From the NCBI GenBank assembly GCA_036401375.1, contig DASWVB010000016.1, positions 124,001-188,000 on the forward strand: a stretch of 64,000 bases of DNA, read 5' to 3'. Of this stretch, positions 1 through 8,630 are shown in pieces; position 1 is the first letter of the stretch; each line of letters opens with the position of its first letter. The notes below the pieces were generated by a model. That model was not told the DNA's origin and did not search any database. It worked only from the letters and a program-made list of their open reading frames with translations. This DNA is from DASWUZ01 sp036401375 (GTDB lineage Bacteria; Acidobacteriota; Terriglobia; Terriglobales; Acidobacteriaceae). Both the position numbers and the translations under genes were made by a program.

Positions 1-2
1 GC

Positions 3-770
3 ACAGTAGGCGGTATCTTTCTCGCTTTTGCAGGGATAGCGCTGGGCCTGATCATCGAGGGCGGCAAGGTGGGCCAGATGATCCAGCCGACGGCCGCGAT
101 GATCGTCTTCGGCGGCACGATTGGCGCGGTGCTGATCCAGTTTCCCCTCGAGGTGGTGATGGAGGCTGCCGGGCAGCTGCGTTTCGTCTTCACTCACAAG
201 GCGGGGAGCTCGGCCGGCCTGGCTGAGTCGCTGCTTCGCTACGCACACAAGGCACGCAGGGACGGCATGCTGTCGCTCGACGAAGAGCTTGACGGGATCA
301 CCGATCCCTTCCTGAAGAAGACACTGATGCTTGCCATCGACGGCATGGAGCCGGATGAGCTGCGGGGCATCATGGACCTCGAGCTGAGCCTGAAGGCGGA
401 GAAGGAAGATCAGATCCCGAGGGTGTTTGAGGCCGCGGGCGGCTTTGCGCCGACGATCGGAATCATCGGCGCCGTACTTGGCCTGATACAGGTGATGCAG
501 AAGCTTGAAAACATCAACGAAGTAGGTAAGGGAATCGCGGTCGCGTTCGTGGCGACGGTTTACGGCGTGGGCTCGGCAAATATCCTCTTTTTGCCCTGGG
601 CGGGCAAGCTCAAGATCAGAATGCGTGAGCGGCAGCTGGTGCGGGAGATGACGCTGGAAGCAGTTGTATCCATCCTTGAGGGGATCAATCCGCGGGTGCT
701 CGAGGGAAAGATGAGTGGATATCTGAACAAGTCTCCCGAGGTCGAGAGAGAAAAGCTCGCCTACCAGTGA
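3..770 (+). CDS. motA: Flagellar motor stator protein MotA (5' end cut by window edge)
   Basis: Partial gene: the reading frame is open from base 3, so the true start lies outside the window. The residues before the first internal ATG (69) already read as a MotA N-terminus (TVGGIFLAFAGIALGLI), so that ATG is not the start. MotA forms the inner-membrane proton channel of the flagellar stator with MotB. Visible are the second helix (MIVFGGTIGAVLIQF), the charged cytoplasmic loop, and the third and fourth helices (GGFAPTIGIIGAVLGLIQV; VAFVATVYGVGSANILFL) with the conserved prolines and glycines. The stop overlaps the GTG start of motB by four bases, so the pair is translationally coupled. A stator of the same superfamily outside flagella is possible, but the MotA/MotB pairing makes the flagellar role most likely. 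Confidence 0.93.
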   Translation, partial: TVGGIFLAFAGIALGLIIEGGKVGQMIQPTAAMIVFGGTIGAVLIQFPLEVVMEAAGQLRFVFTHKAGSSAGLAESLLRYAHKARRDGMLSLDEELDGITDPFLKKTLMLAIDGMEPDELRGIMDLELSLKAEKEDQIPRVFEAAGGFAPTIGIIGAVLGLIQVMQKLENINEVGKGIAVAFVATVYGVGSANILFLPWAGKLKIRMRERQLVREMTLEAVVSILEGINPRVLEGKMSGYLNKSPEVEREKLAYQ

Positions 771-1585
771 GACCTCGAGGCCGGAACACCCGGGCGACGG
801 ACCACGCCTCTCACGAGCGATGGCTGGTCTCTTACGCCGATTTCGTGACCCTGCTGTTCGCATTTTTTGTCGTGCTCTTTGCGTCTTCTCATCATGACCG
901 CCAGTCGGTGACCAGCGTATCAAAGGCGATCAAGAGCGGGTTCAAAGAGATGAGCCATCTGCCCGATATGGAGCAGGAAAAGGTAATCACGGCTCTGAAG
1001 TCTCCCGGGGATGGCGTCTCTGCCATCCCGGTCACGAAGTTGCAGCCGCCTGCTCAGACCCTTCCGTCTTCGACTGCCCAGACAGCGGCAGCCGCGGTTG
1101 ATATGGCCGCCTTGAAGAAGCAGTTGCAGCAGGCGCTGGGCAGCGAGATCGCTGACCATGAAGTGGTATTGCGGGAGACGCCGGAGGGCTTTGTCATCAG
1201 CCTGCGCGAGCTTGGATTTTTCAACAGCGGCGAAGCCAACCTGCTGCCGGGCGCGGCAGAGAAGATCAAGCGCATCGCTTCTATTCTCATGCAGCACGGT
1301 CTCAACCTTCGCGTCGAAGGTCACTCCGATGATGTTCCGATCCATACAGCCCTGTTCCGCTCCAACTGGGAGCTGTCGACTGGGCGTGCGATGGCGGTAC
1401 TGCTATTGCTCGTCGATCAATCGGGCTTTGACCCTCACCGCATCTCCGTCGCTGGCTATGGACAGTACCGGCCGGTGGCCTCGAATGAATCTAACGAGGG
1501 CAGGCGGATGAACCGCCGCGTGGATATCGTCGTCGTCGGAACGTTGAATCCGCCGATACCGGCGCAGGCCCGCTCCGGACAATAA
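767..1585 (+). CDS. motB: Flagellar motor stator protein MotB
   Basis: 272 residues, GTG start overlapping the motA stop. MotB anchors the stator to peptidoglycan and carries the proton-binding aspartate. A short basic N-terminus is followed by one membrane helix (about residues 20-42) with the motif SYADFVTLLFAFF; Asp25 is the expected proton-binding residue. After an Ala/Pro-rich linker there is an OmpA-like peptidoglycan-binding domain (about 140-262) with VEGHSDDVPI and the NEGRRMNRRVDI signature. The gene ends 16 bases before the convergent hpnK-like gene; no T-rich terminator was seen between them. Confidence 0.94.
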   Translation: MRPRGRNTRATDHASHERWLVSYADFVTLLFAFFVVLFASSHHDRQSVTSVSKAIKSGFKEMSHLPDMEQEKVITALKSPGDGVSAIPVTKLQPPAQTLPSSTAQTAAAAVDMAALKKQLQQALGSEIADHEVVLRETPEGFVISLRELGFFNSGEANLLPGAAEKIKRIASILMQHGLNLRVEGHSDDVPIHTALFRSNWELSTGRAMAVLLLLVDQSGFDPHRISVAGYGQYRPVASNESNEGRRMNRRVDIVVVGTLNPPIPAQARSGQ

Positions 1586-1601
1586 AGGCGTGCTCCGCCC
1601 T

Positions 1602-2480
1602 TCAAGCAGGTCCGTGGTCTTGCTGAGCGGCCAGGTCCCCGAAGTTGATGAGGGACAATCCTTCTGTGGCGGTCAATGTAGGGACCACCTCAAGTATCGC
1701 CCTCCGTTCGACCTCACGCGACTCGAGCAGCCGCGTGTTCGCGCTCCGCAGATCGCTATCGTTGTAGCCGGGGTGGCATACCAGCTCCCAGGTACCCTCC
1801 GGCATTGCCTGCAGCAGGCTGTGCAGAGTGGTCGCGTCAAGGCTCCCCGTGGCCAGCACTCCGACTGCGCCGCCAGTTGTCACGAGCCCGCTCTGCGCAG
1901 TGGCCCTGGTGAAGTACGCTCGCCGGGTTCGCAGCAGGTTGACCTGTGCGCGCCTGAAGAGCGGTGCACCGCTGGTTGCGGCGACACTCCACTCCGGCTC
2001 AAATGGATTGCGTATGGCGCGTACTCCACATTGCAGTGCAGCCCGCAGCAGAGGTCGCAGCACACGGGGGAACATGTGAGTGTGTTTGTGCGTGTCGAGG
2101 TGGGTGACGGGAATTCTCATTCTTTGCAGGCGGCGTATCTGGGCAATTGCCTCGGCCTCGATCTCGGATTCGCGGACGCGTCCTCTGACCAGGTCGAGCA
2201 CAAATGACGCAAGGCTCTGACGAAAGGATGTAGACCGGGGAACGATGAGGCTCGGAACCTCGGACGCGGGCAGCAAGGGAACGCCGTCGACCAGGGTAAT
2301 GTGGCAGCCGATGCCAAGCCGGGAGTATTCTCTCGCCTCTACGGCGGCTGCTTCACTGGTCGAGGCCGCGGCCATCAGTGTTGCCGAGCTCAGGGCTCCG
2401 GCGCCCGCGAGTGAAAAGATCGCACGGTTGACTCCCGCGGTGAGCCCCAGGTCATCCGCGTTGATGATCAGGCGCTTCAC
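1602..2480 (-). CDS. YdjC/ChbG-family carbohydrate deacetylase, HpnK-like
   Basis: 292 residues. The NADDLG motif (residues 7-12), His60 (GCHITLVDG) and DTHKHTH (129-135) are the metal-binding signature of YdjC/ChbG/HpnK deacetylases, which remove N- or O-acetyl groups from sugars. In several acidobacteria and proteobacteria the family member HpnK is tied to hopanoid side-chain biosynthesis; no other hopanoid gene is in the window, so the substrate is open. The start is GTG at 2480: the protein begins directly with the beta-strand leading to NADD. There is no Shine-Dalgarno sequence, but TACACT lies seven bases upstream, suggesting a leaderless mRNA. Convergent with motB. Confidence 0.82.
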   Translation of the reverse strand: MKRLIINADDLGLTAGVNRAIFSLAGAGALSSATLMAAASTSEAAAVEAREYSRLGIGCHITLVDGVPLLPASEVPSLIVPRSTSFRQSLASFVLDLVRGRVRESEIEAEAIAQIRRLQRMRIPVTHLDTHKHTHMFPRVLRPLLRAALQCGVRAIRNPFEPEWSVAATSGAPLFRRAQVNLLRTRRAYFTRATAQSGLVTTGGAVGVLATGSLDATTLHSLLQAMPEGTWELVCHPGYNDSDLRSANTRLLESREVERRAILEVVPTLTATEGLSLINFGDLAAQQDHGPA

Positions 2481-2487
2481 TGCGGCC

Positions 2488-2493
2488 AGTGTA
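2488..2493 (-). promoter_or_regulatory. Candidate -10 box of a leaderless hpnK-like mRNA
   Basis: TACACT on the minus strand, separated from the GTG start at 2480 by seven bases. With normal -10 spacing transcription would begin at or next to the start codon. No convincing -35 was found. The same hexamer with six-base spacing precedes nadE. Confidence 0.35.
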
Positions 2494-2567
2494 ACAACCA
2501 GATGCGCTGTTCCGTTCCATGGGCAGTCCGCCGAAGATCGCTGCAGTAATTCGTTGCGCCAAACTGT

Positions 2568-2573
2568 TAGAAT
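2568..2573 (+). promoter_or_regulatory. Candidate -10 box for tRNA-Val
   Basis: TAGAAT lies 15 bases before the mature 5' end of the tRNA, a usual distance for a tRNA promoter. The -35 is not recognisable. Confidence 0.35.
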
Positions 2574-2588
2574 TAGTCCTTCTCACAA

Positions 2589-2665
2589 GGGCGGTTAGCT
2601 CAGTTGGTTAGAGCGCCTGCCTTACAAGCAGGAAGTCGGGGGTTCGAGTCCCTCACTGCCCACCA
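2589..2665 (+). tRNA. tRNA-Val (anticodon TAC)
   Basis: 77-nt cloverleaf. Acceptor stem GGGCGGT pairs with ACTGCCC (one G-T wobble); the D arm contains TAGCTCAGTTGG; the anticodon stem CCTGC/GCAGG encloses loop CTTACAA with anticodon TAC (valine); the T arm contains GGTTCGAGTCC; the 3' CCA (2663-2665) is encoded. No integrase or direct repeat of the tRNA 3' end is seen nearby, so there is no sign that it serves as an attachment site here. Confidence 0.97.
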
Positions 2666-2814
2666 ACCCTTTCAAGTTCCAGCGACATCGCGCAGTGACC
2701 GCCAGGCAGTCACGCCTGTCAACCCGGCCAAGCGGGCGATCGCGACCTTCTTGCACGCTCATCAGCTTTCCCCGGTGCGCTTTCTCTGCTGCGCCTGGGG
2801 GAGCGGGGCATGAT

Positions 2815-3735
2815 TCAGATCGCTTCGCGGTTGTGACGAAGCCAGACTGCTGCCGCGAGGAAGCCGGCGGCTACGGCAAGGCCGATCCACAGACCTGGGC
2901 TTAAGACCAGGCCGGCTGGGTCGATGTGCGACATCGCGCTCATCGACATTCCGCCGGCGGTAGACTCAGGGCCGCTCATCCGGCTTCTGAGCAGGCTGGC
3001 GAAGTGGGAGCTGTTGAAGGCGATGCGCTCGGCCACACTGATCGTTATGGGGGGCAGAAAAGCCCACAACAATGGCACCCGTTTTGCCCAGGCTGAGACC
3101 ATCAGCAGCCAGCCGTAGAACGGCGCATACCAGAGCGAGTGGATCGCCACCAGGTGAAACAGCAGCATGAGAGCCATCTGCGGAAAGAAGGCATTTGCCC
3201 AGAAGGGCGCAGCACTCATGCCGTGGGCCAGCAGGGTGGCAGAGCTGATCAGCAGCATGATCCATTGCGTGACAATAATGAGCACGAAGGTGAACAGCGG
3301 CAGGACCACCAGCGGAATCATCGCCTTTGAAAGTACTGTCGTGAGATCAGAGACCGGCAGAGACTTCCAGAAGAGAACGCTGCGATCGCGGCGCTCTCCG
3401 TAGAGCGCGTCGAGACAGTAGAAGACGGCTACGATGGTGGTGACCGCCATGATCAGCATCGCTGAAAAGCCGAGCGATCCCAGGACCACCCTATTCAGTT
3501 GCCCCGCGTCGGAGTTGATGTCTGACTGCAGCGTGTGAGACAGCCGCAGTGTGCTGATCAGGAACCCGAACAGGACCAGCGCGGCTGCCGCCACAGGCGC
3601 GATGTAGAGCGAGCGGTTCTCCCAGAGCTCCCGTAAGACGGACCAATAGAGCAGCCGTCCCATCGGGATGATCACCGGCGCGTAGGTGTGGGTAGGAATC
3701 GAAGACGCAGATGCGGCGTTGGCGTGAGTATTCAT
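2815..3735 (-). CDS. ABC-2 type transporter permease
   Basis: 306 residues, with six or more hydrophobic helices spread over the protein (for example VAAAALVLFGFLIST, AMLIMAVTTIVAVFYCL, LVVLPLFTFVLIIV, and a last helix near 275-298). This fits the permease half of an exporter of the ABC-2 class. Its ATG overlaps the stop of the ATPase gene by four bases, so the two are coupled. With the GntR gene upstream the set resembles the ytrA/ytrB-type regulator-ATPase-permease operons that respond to envelope stress or antibiotics. The substrate cannot be read from the sequence. Confidence 0.85.
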   Translation of the reverse strand: MNTHANAASASSIPTHTYAPVIIPMGRLLYWSVLRELWENRSLYIAPVAAAALVLFGFLISTLRLSHTLQSDINSDAGQLNRVVLGSLGFSAMLIMAVTTIVAVFYCLDALYGERRDRSVLFWKSLPVSDLTTVLSKAMIPLVVLPLFTFVLIIVTQWIMLLISSATLLAHGMSAAPFWANAFFPQMALMLLFHLVAIHSLWYAPFYGWLLMVSAWAKRVPLLWAFLPPITISVAERIAFNSSHFASLLRSRMSGPESTAGGMSMSAMSHIDPAGLVLSPGLWIGLAVAAGFLAAAVWLRHNREAI

Positions 3736-4592
3736 TGAATAGCCCCCTGGGCGCCGGTGATGGCCACAAACAGATCGGTGACGCTCGGTGTACGTGCATC
3801 CCCCAGCGCGGCGACTTGTTGAGGATCCGCGTGGTCGAAGAGCAGAATGCTGCGTCCAAATACCTGGCGCTCGTGCATCGGCCTGAGCGTACGCGCAGCG
3901 GCGAGTTGCTCGGGGCGAACCGAGACTTCCACGTACCTCGACTCCAGCTCCTCAATAGTCGAGTAGAAGACTACGCGACCGTGGTTGATGAACATCACGT
4001 CGGTGAGCACGTGCTGTATCTCCTCCACCTGGTGAGTCGTCACGATGATGGTGCGGCTGGAGTCGAAGTAGTCATTCAGCAGCGAGTCGTAGAACTGCTT
4101 GCGGTACAGGATGTCGAGGCCAAGGGTCGGCTCGTCGAGCACCAGCAGTCGAGCATCGATCGCCATGATCAGGGCGAGGTGCAGCTGAGTCACCATACCT
4201 TTGGACAACTCTCGGACCTTGCTTTGAAGCTTGATAGCGGTCTTCATGAGAAAGCTCTCGGCCTTGGCGCGGTCGAAGCGCGGATGCACACCGCTCATGT
4301 AGTCCAGCGCCTGCGAGACTCGCAGCCATCGCGGCAGAACGGCTACATCGGCCACGAAGGATACATCGCGCATCAGCTGATCGCGCTGTGTCCAGGGATC
4401 TAGCCCGAGTACACTCAAGCTGCCCTGGTAGGGTATGAGACCAAGGATGGCGTTGAGAGCCGTCGTCTTGCCTGCGCCGTTTGGTCCGATCAGGCCCAGG
4501 ATGCGACCTTCCTCCACGCGCAGGTCGAGCCTGTCCAGCGCTACTGTGCTACCAAAAGCCTTGTGCAGTCCGCGTGCTTCAATGCATGCCAT
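3732..4592 (-). CDS. ABC transporter ATP-binding protein
   Basis: 286 residues. Walker A GPNGAGKTT (about 36-44), a degenerate signature (LSKGMVTQLHLALIM), Walker B LLVLDEPTLGLD and the switch histidine (VTTHQVEEI) are present, so it is a complete ABC-2 ATPase. The C-terminal hundred residues are a divergent accessory region. The gene lies three bases after the GntR regulator and overlaps the permease gene by four bases. The signature LSKGM in place of LSGGQ is common in this exporter subgroup. Confidence 0.9.
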   Translation of the reverse strand: MACIEARGLHKAFGSTVALDRLDLRVEEGRILGLIGPNGAGKTTALNAILGLIPYQGSLSVLGLDPWTQRDQLMRDVSFVADVAVLPRWLRVSQALDYMSGVHPRFDRAKAESFLMKTAIKLQSKVRELSKGMVTQLHLALIMAIDARLLVLDEPTLGLDILYRKQFYDSLLNDYFDSSRTIIVTTHQVEEIQHVLTDVMFINHGRVVFYSTIEELESRYVEVSVRPEQLAAARTLRPMHERQVFGRSILLFDHADPQQVAALGDARTPSVTDLFVAITGAQGAIQ

Positions 4593-4595
4593 GGC

Positions 4596-4988
4596 TCAGC
4601 GCTCCTCCCCTCTTACGTTTGAATTTGATGGAGCACTCCGCAGTCCAGCCAGCAGCTCCTCTGTCTTAAGGCCGAGCCGCTGGATAGTTGCGTAGACAAC
4701 TGGCCATTGCTCGGAGAGAAACTTCTGGCGTTCGTCCGCAAACAGCTGATCGTGTGCGCCCGTCCTAATGAACATGCCCAGCCCCCGCCTCTTCTCCACC
4801 AACTGCTCGTCAACCAGCTGCTGATAACTCTTCAGAACTGTGAGGGGGTTCACGCGAAACTCCGCTGCTACGTTTCGTACCGAGGGTAGTGGATCGCCTT
4901 CCCTGAGTACTCCATCGAGGATCATGGCAATCACGCGGTCGCGAAGCTGACGGTAGATCGGCTGTGTGTCGTTCCATTCATGGTCCAT
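4596..4988 (-). CDS. GntR-family regulator, YtrA subfamily
   Basis: 130 residues, first gene of the ABC operon. The N-terminal winged helix (about 8-76) reads QPIYRQLRDRVIAMILDG, GDPLPSVRNVAAEF, VNPLTVLKSYQQLVDEQLV, typical of GntR. The effector part is only about fifty residues, as in YtrA-type members, which have no large ligand domain. Such proteins usually repress their own operon. An inverted repeat at 5148-5173 in the upstream region is a candidate operator. Confidence 0.9.
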   Translation of the reverse strand: MDHEWNDTQPIYRQLRDRVIAMILDGVLREGDPLPSVRNVAAEFRVNPLTVLKSYQQLVDEQLVEKRRGLGMFIRTGAHDQLFADERQKFLSEQWPVVYATIQRLGLKTEELLAGLRSAPSNSNVRGEER

Positions 4989-5147
4989 CCCGTTGTTCCG
5001 AGTCTTCCTTGTGCTGAATCGCTAGAGATGCGTGAGGTGGGTTCCTTGACCAGGTTGTTGTCAGAGCGGTGTCGTCAGTGCGTTGCGTACAAGGTGTGAT
5101 CGGTCTTCCAAGGGGTAGCTTGCTTAGATCCACTCAGTTTCCTCACC

Positions 5148-5173
5148 ATGCTTGTAGTGATGTAGTAAAGCAT
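5148..5173. promoter_or_regulatory. Inverted repeat, candidate GntR operator
   Basis: ATGCTT at 5148-5153 and AAGCAT at 5168-5173 are perfect inverted arms separated by 14 bases; the interval contains a short direct repeat (TGTAGT twice). It lies about 160 bases upstream of the GntR gene in the shared divergent region. YtrA-like regulators commonly bind inverted repeats in their own promoters; the assignment is inference. Confidence 0.35.
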
Positions 5174-5451
5174 AACACCACACCACATGCAACCTCTTCA
5201 AAGGTTAAGCTCAAAGCTTTAGCCTTCGGGCACGCTACGGGGGCAAGGCCAAGGCACGCCTCAAGCTCCCGCGCGCAACGTGCCGCTGGGCGAACAATCC
5301 GTGAGGTTTGATCGCTGCGGCGCTCCGGCGTGCGTACAATGAGGCGAGTTTGAAACCGGTCCCGAACCGTCGCCAACCGCGACGAGAGGAGGAAAGGGCC
5401 CGGACGTTCTACGAGTCGCTTCGATTTCCGCTGAGTACAGGCTCTCGTCTC

Positions 5452-5459
5452 GAGGAGGT
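5452..5459 (+). promoter_or_regulatory. Strong Shine-Dalgarno before a CTG start
   Basis: GAGGAGGT, five bases before CTG at 5465. It is the best ribosome site in the leader. No ATG, GTG or TTG exists in frame between the upstream stop (5432) and the TTG at 5513, which lies inside the conserved N-terminus. Confidence 0.6.
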
Positions 5460-5464
5460 ACCAG

Positions 5465-7684
5465 CTGAAGTCGCAAGTAAAAGACCCGACCCTGGGTGAC
5501 CTTTATCGTGTCTTGCAGCGCAGGAGGCGGGTAGTCGGCTCCGCGCTAGCAGCGTCACTGCTGCTTGCCATCCTGCTCTGCATCCTCGTAACCCGTAAGT
5601 ACCAGGCTGCGGGGATCATCCAGCTGCAGAAGTCCGGCTACGACAGCCTGGGCCTTGATAGTGCTATAGGCGGCTCGAGCGGCGGTGCCTCGGACGCGCT
5701 CAGTCTCAACATCGATATACAGACTCAATCCAGCATCCTGCAATCAGAGACGCTCGCTTTGAGGGTCATCGAGCAGTTGAATCTCGAATCTGACAAGGAT
5801 TTCAGGCCGCGCTTCTATCCGATCAGCTGGGCTCTAAGCCTGATCACTCCATCCGGTGCGAGCGATACACCCGGAGCAAGTCTTGAAGAGTCCCCCAACA
5901 GAAGTCAGCGGCTGATAGCCATCTTCGCCAAGAATCTCAGAGTGAAGTCGATCGCCGGCACGCGGCTGATCGAGGTGGATTACAGCAACTCGAACCCAAA
6001 GGTCGCGGCATCAGTGGTAAATGCATTGATCGAGCAGCTGATCGAGTTTACTTTTCAGGTTCGTTTCAAGGCGACTAATCAGGCTTCCAAATGGCTCGAG
6101 GCGCAGCTGGGGGACCTGCGCGATCAGAGTGAGCAGCTGCAGGCCAGGCTGGTCTCGATGCAGAAGAATACGGGGCTGTATGGAGCAGGCGGGGTCGATC
6201 CGCAGGGCAAACCGGTGATCTACAGTCCGGCGCTCGATCGGCTGCAGCAGGCGACCGCCTCTCTCTCGCAGGCCGAGGGCAACCGGATCTTGAAGGGTGC
6301 GGTGAACGAGATGGCGCGCACCAGGGACGCGGATCTTATCTCGCAGCTTAGCGGACCCATGGGCGCGTCCAGCCAGGGTGTGGCCAGTTCGCTCGGACTG
6401 ATCCAGGCGCTGCGGGCGCAGGAGGCGGGAGCGCTCGCGCAGGAGAAGCAGGACTCTCTCCGCTACGGCCCGTTGTTTCCCAAGCTGATCGAAGAGCGGG
6501 CGTCGCTGGGGCGAATCCAAAAGTCGATTGAGGATGAGACGGCTCGAGTCGCCAGCCGCGCGGAGAATGACTACCGTATTTCGGAGCAGCAGGAGGCTGG
6601 GCTGCGAGTCATCTACCAGCAGGACAGGGCTGCGGCGGCCAAGCTGAACGACACCAGTATCGAGTACACGATCCTGCAGCGCGAGGCGGACCAGAGTCAG
6701 CAGTTATATCAAAGCCTGCTGAGTCGATTGAAAGAAGCTGGCGTGCTGGAGGGTCTGCACTCCTCCAACCTGACTGTTGTAACTCGCGCAAGGCCTCCCT
6801 CTAAGCCAAATTCGCCCAATGTACCGCTCTATCTGATGGCTGGACTCATCTTTGGATTGCTGGGTGGCCTTGGGGCCGCGTTCGGCTACGACTCGGTCGA
6901 TAACCGCATTCATGGAGCGGATGAAATAGAGGCCATGGAGCTGCCTCTTCTGGGCCTGCTACCCAGGTTTGACCACGGGGGGCTGGAGGAGGAGATGCCG
7001 ATGCTTGCGGCGTCTCACTCTCCTTACGCGGAAGCGATGCGCCGGCTTCGCTCTACATTGCTGCTGTCACGCAGCGGCGTTCCGCCTAAGGTGTTCCTGG
7101 TCACAAGCGCCGGGCTGGGCGAAGGAAAGAGCACCGTGGCGACCAACCTGGCTGTCGCCTTTGCCCAGACGGGGCAGAGGGTGCTGCTGGTCGAGACAGA
7201 CATGCGCAGGCCCGTGTTGAGAAGCCGCTTGACTCTGCCCGTCGATACCGGATTGAGCCAATTGCTATCGGACAGTGGAGCGATAGATGCACCCGCAGCT
7301 CTGCCGGGAGTGAGCACATTGTTTGTAGTTGCTGCGGGCCCTGTGCCACCGTATCCCGCAGACTTGCTGGGCTCGGCGCGCTTCGGGGAGTTGGTGGCTG
7401 CATGGCGCGAGGAGTATGGAATCCTCATTCTTGATTCGCCGCCTTTGCTGCCAGTTGCCGACGCCCAGCTCGCAGGGAAATATGCTGACGCCACTCTGCT
7501 GGTGGCGAGGTCAGGAGTGACCACGAGGACGTCTCTGCAACGCGCCTACAACATACTCCTGCCGCACCTGGCGGCCGCGAAGATGGGTGTTGTATTCAAT
7601 GCGGTGGCCACGCAATCGCCTGGTTACCTTGACTACTACGGCTATCGCCAGACCAGTTACTTCAACAAGGGAGATCGCTTATGA
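5465..7684 (+). CDS. Polysaccharide co-polymerase / tyrosine autokinase (Wzz-BY-kinase fusion)
   Basis: About 739 residues. It controls chain length and assembly of an exported polysaccharide at the inner membrane. An N-terminal Wzz domain with a membrane helix, long periplasmic coiled-coil segments (about 200-430) and a second helix near 460 lead to a cytoplasmic BY-kinase: Walker A SAGLGEGKST (about 548-557), Walker A' LLVETDMRRPVL, Walker B ILILDSPP (about 653-660) and a C-terminal Tyr cluster (YLDYYGYRQTSY) for autophosphorylation. The start is chosen at CTG 5465 because the residues before TTG 5513 (LKSQVKDPTLGDLYRVL) are a typical Wzz N-terminus and the ribosome site GAGGAGGT is five bases before CTG. 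The stop overlaps the next ATG by four bases. First gene of the polysaccharide operon. Confidence 0.88.
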   Translation: MKSQVKDPTLGDLYRVLQRRRRVVGSALAASLLLAILLCILVTRKYQAAGIIQLQKSGYDSLGLDSAIGGSSGGASDALSLNIDIQTQSSILQSETLALRVIEQLNLESDKDFRPRFYPISWALSLITPSGASDTPGASLEESPNRSQRLIAIFAKNLRVKSIAGTRLIEVDYSNSNPKVAASVVNALIEQLIEFTFQVRFKATNQASKWLEAQLGDLRDQSEQLQARLVSMQKNTGLYGAGGVDPQGKPVIYSPALDRLQQATASLSQAEGNRILKGAVNEMARTRDADLISQLSGPMGASSQGVASSLGLIQALRAQEAGALAQEKQDSLRYGPLFPKLIEERASLGRIQKSIEDETARVASRAENDYRISEQQEAGLRVIYQQDRAAAAKLNDTSIEYTILQREADQSQQLYQSLLSRLKEAGVLEGLHSSNLTVVTRARPPSKPNSPNVPLYLMAGLIFGLLGGLGAAFGYDSVDNRIHGADEIEAMELPLLGLLPRFDHGGLEEEMPMLAASHSPYAEAMRRLRSTLLLSRSGVPPKVFLVTSAGLGEGKSTVATNLAVAFAQTGQRVLLVETDMRRPVLRSRLTLPVDTGLSQLLSDSGAIDAPAALPGVSTLFVVAAGPVPPYPADLLGSARFGELVAAWREEYGILILDSPPLLPVADAQLAGKYADATLLVARSGVTTRTSLQRAYNILLPHLAAAKMGVVFNAVATQSPGYLDYYGYRQTSYFNKGDRL

Positions 7685-8559
7685 GAGTAGTTTTGTTGGG
7701 ATTGATCGCGGCGCTCTTCGTCCCGGTATCACGCGCACAAAAGGAGAGCCTGCTCATCGGCCCGGGTGATCTTGTCGCGATCAATGTATTTCAGGAGCCG
7801 GAACTAGACCAGCATGGCCGGGTGACTGATGCTGGCGACTTGCCCTTGATTCTTGGGGGCAAGGTGGCGCTGGCAGGACTTACTCCGGAGGAGGCCGCAC
7901 GGGCGGTCGAGCAGGTTCTGGTACGGGGACAGTTTCTGCTGAATGCAAGCGTTACGGTCACCATCGAACAGTATGCCACTCAGAACGTGAGCGTCCTTGG
8001 CCAGGTAAAGGCGCCTGGCACCTATCCGATAGGTACCAGCCGCAGCGTATTGGACGTGCTTGCACTGGCTGGGGGACTGACCGACTTAGCCGATCGGCGA
8101 ATCACCATCGAGAGCCACTCCGATAGAAAGAGGTTCTATTACTATCTTTCAAACAGTGCCGATGAGGCGCTGCAGACCAGCCTCACCGTCTTCCCTGGAG
8201 ACAAGATTATCGTACCCCGGGTTGACCTGGTCTATGTACTGGGAGACGTCGGCAGAGCAGGCGGCTTTCCTGAATCTACCAACGACTCTCGGTTGACGGT
8301 GCTCGAGGCTGTATCGCTCGCAGGAGGCACACCACCTAATGCTGTTCCCTCGCGCGCCAGGCTGATAAGAAAGCATGCGGATGGAACCTACGAGGAGATA
8401 CATCTCCCGCTGAGCCAGATGCAGAAGGGCAAGAAGCCGGACATGCCGCTGCAGGCGAACGACATCATCTACGTGCCTTTCAGCTACGCGCGAAACATAG
8501 CTGTGGGTCTAGGTGGAGTGGTAGCCGCTACCAGTTCAGCTTCAATTTACCGCTTTTAG
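7681..8559 (+). CDS. Polysaccharide export outer-membrane protein (Wza/GumB-like)
   Basis: 292 residues. A signal peptide (about 1-19, ending SRAQ) is followed by a Poly_export domain (ESLLIGPGDLVAINVFQ, DLPLILGGKVALAGLT) and two SLBB-type domains (VSVLGQVKAPGTYPI; VYVLGDVGRAGGFP). Such proteins form the outer-membrane exit channel for polysaccharide, working with the Wzz/kinase encoded just upstream. There is no lipobox cysteine after the signal peptide, unlike E. coli Wza, so it is probably not a lipoprotein. ATG overlaps the kinase stop (ATGA). 71 bases separate it from the polymerase gene. Confidence 0.9.
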   Translation: MRVVLLGLIAALFVPVSRAQKESLLIGPGDLVAINVFQEPELDQHGRVTDAGDLPLILGGKVALAGLTPEEAARAVEQVLVRGQFLLNASVTVTIEQYATQNVSVLGQVKAPGTYPIGTSRSVLDVLALAGGLTDLADRRITIESHSDRKRFYYYLSNSADEALQTSLTVFPGDKIIVPRVDLVYVLGDVGRAGGFPESTNDSRLTVLEAVSLAGGTPPNAVPSRARLIRKHADGTYEEIHLPLSQMQKGKKPDMPLQANDIIYVPFSYARNIAVGLGGVVAATSSASIYRF

Positions 8560-8630
8560 TGACTCCAATCGTATTACGTAACCGATGCCGGTCAAGCTTA
8601 TTTGAGAAGAGCTCAACGGGGGGTTGAAGT

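Larger units (their letters stand above)
4989..5464. other. Divergent intergenic region between the GntR/ABC operon and the polysaccharide operon
   Basis: 476 bases without a supportable gene. It holds the promoter of the leftward GntR operon (near the inverted repeat 5148-5173) and the leader of the rightward polysaccharide operon. A TACAAT at 5335-5340 is a possible -10 for the latter, which would leave a leader of roughly 120 bases; no -35 at normal spacing was found. An 80-residue open frame (5069-5311) has no ribosome site and is not believed. Confidence 0.6.

Noticed and set aside
2604..2813. 69-residue open frame starting inside tRNA-Val
   Set aside because: It begins within the tRNA and has no ribosome site or recognisable sequence; chance open frame in GC-rich DNA.
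5069..5311. 80-residue open frame in the region upstream of the polysaccharide operon
   Set aside because: No ribosome site, basic low-complexity translation, and it covers the GntR promoter and inverted repeat; nothing suggests it is a protein.
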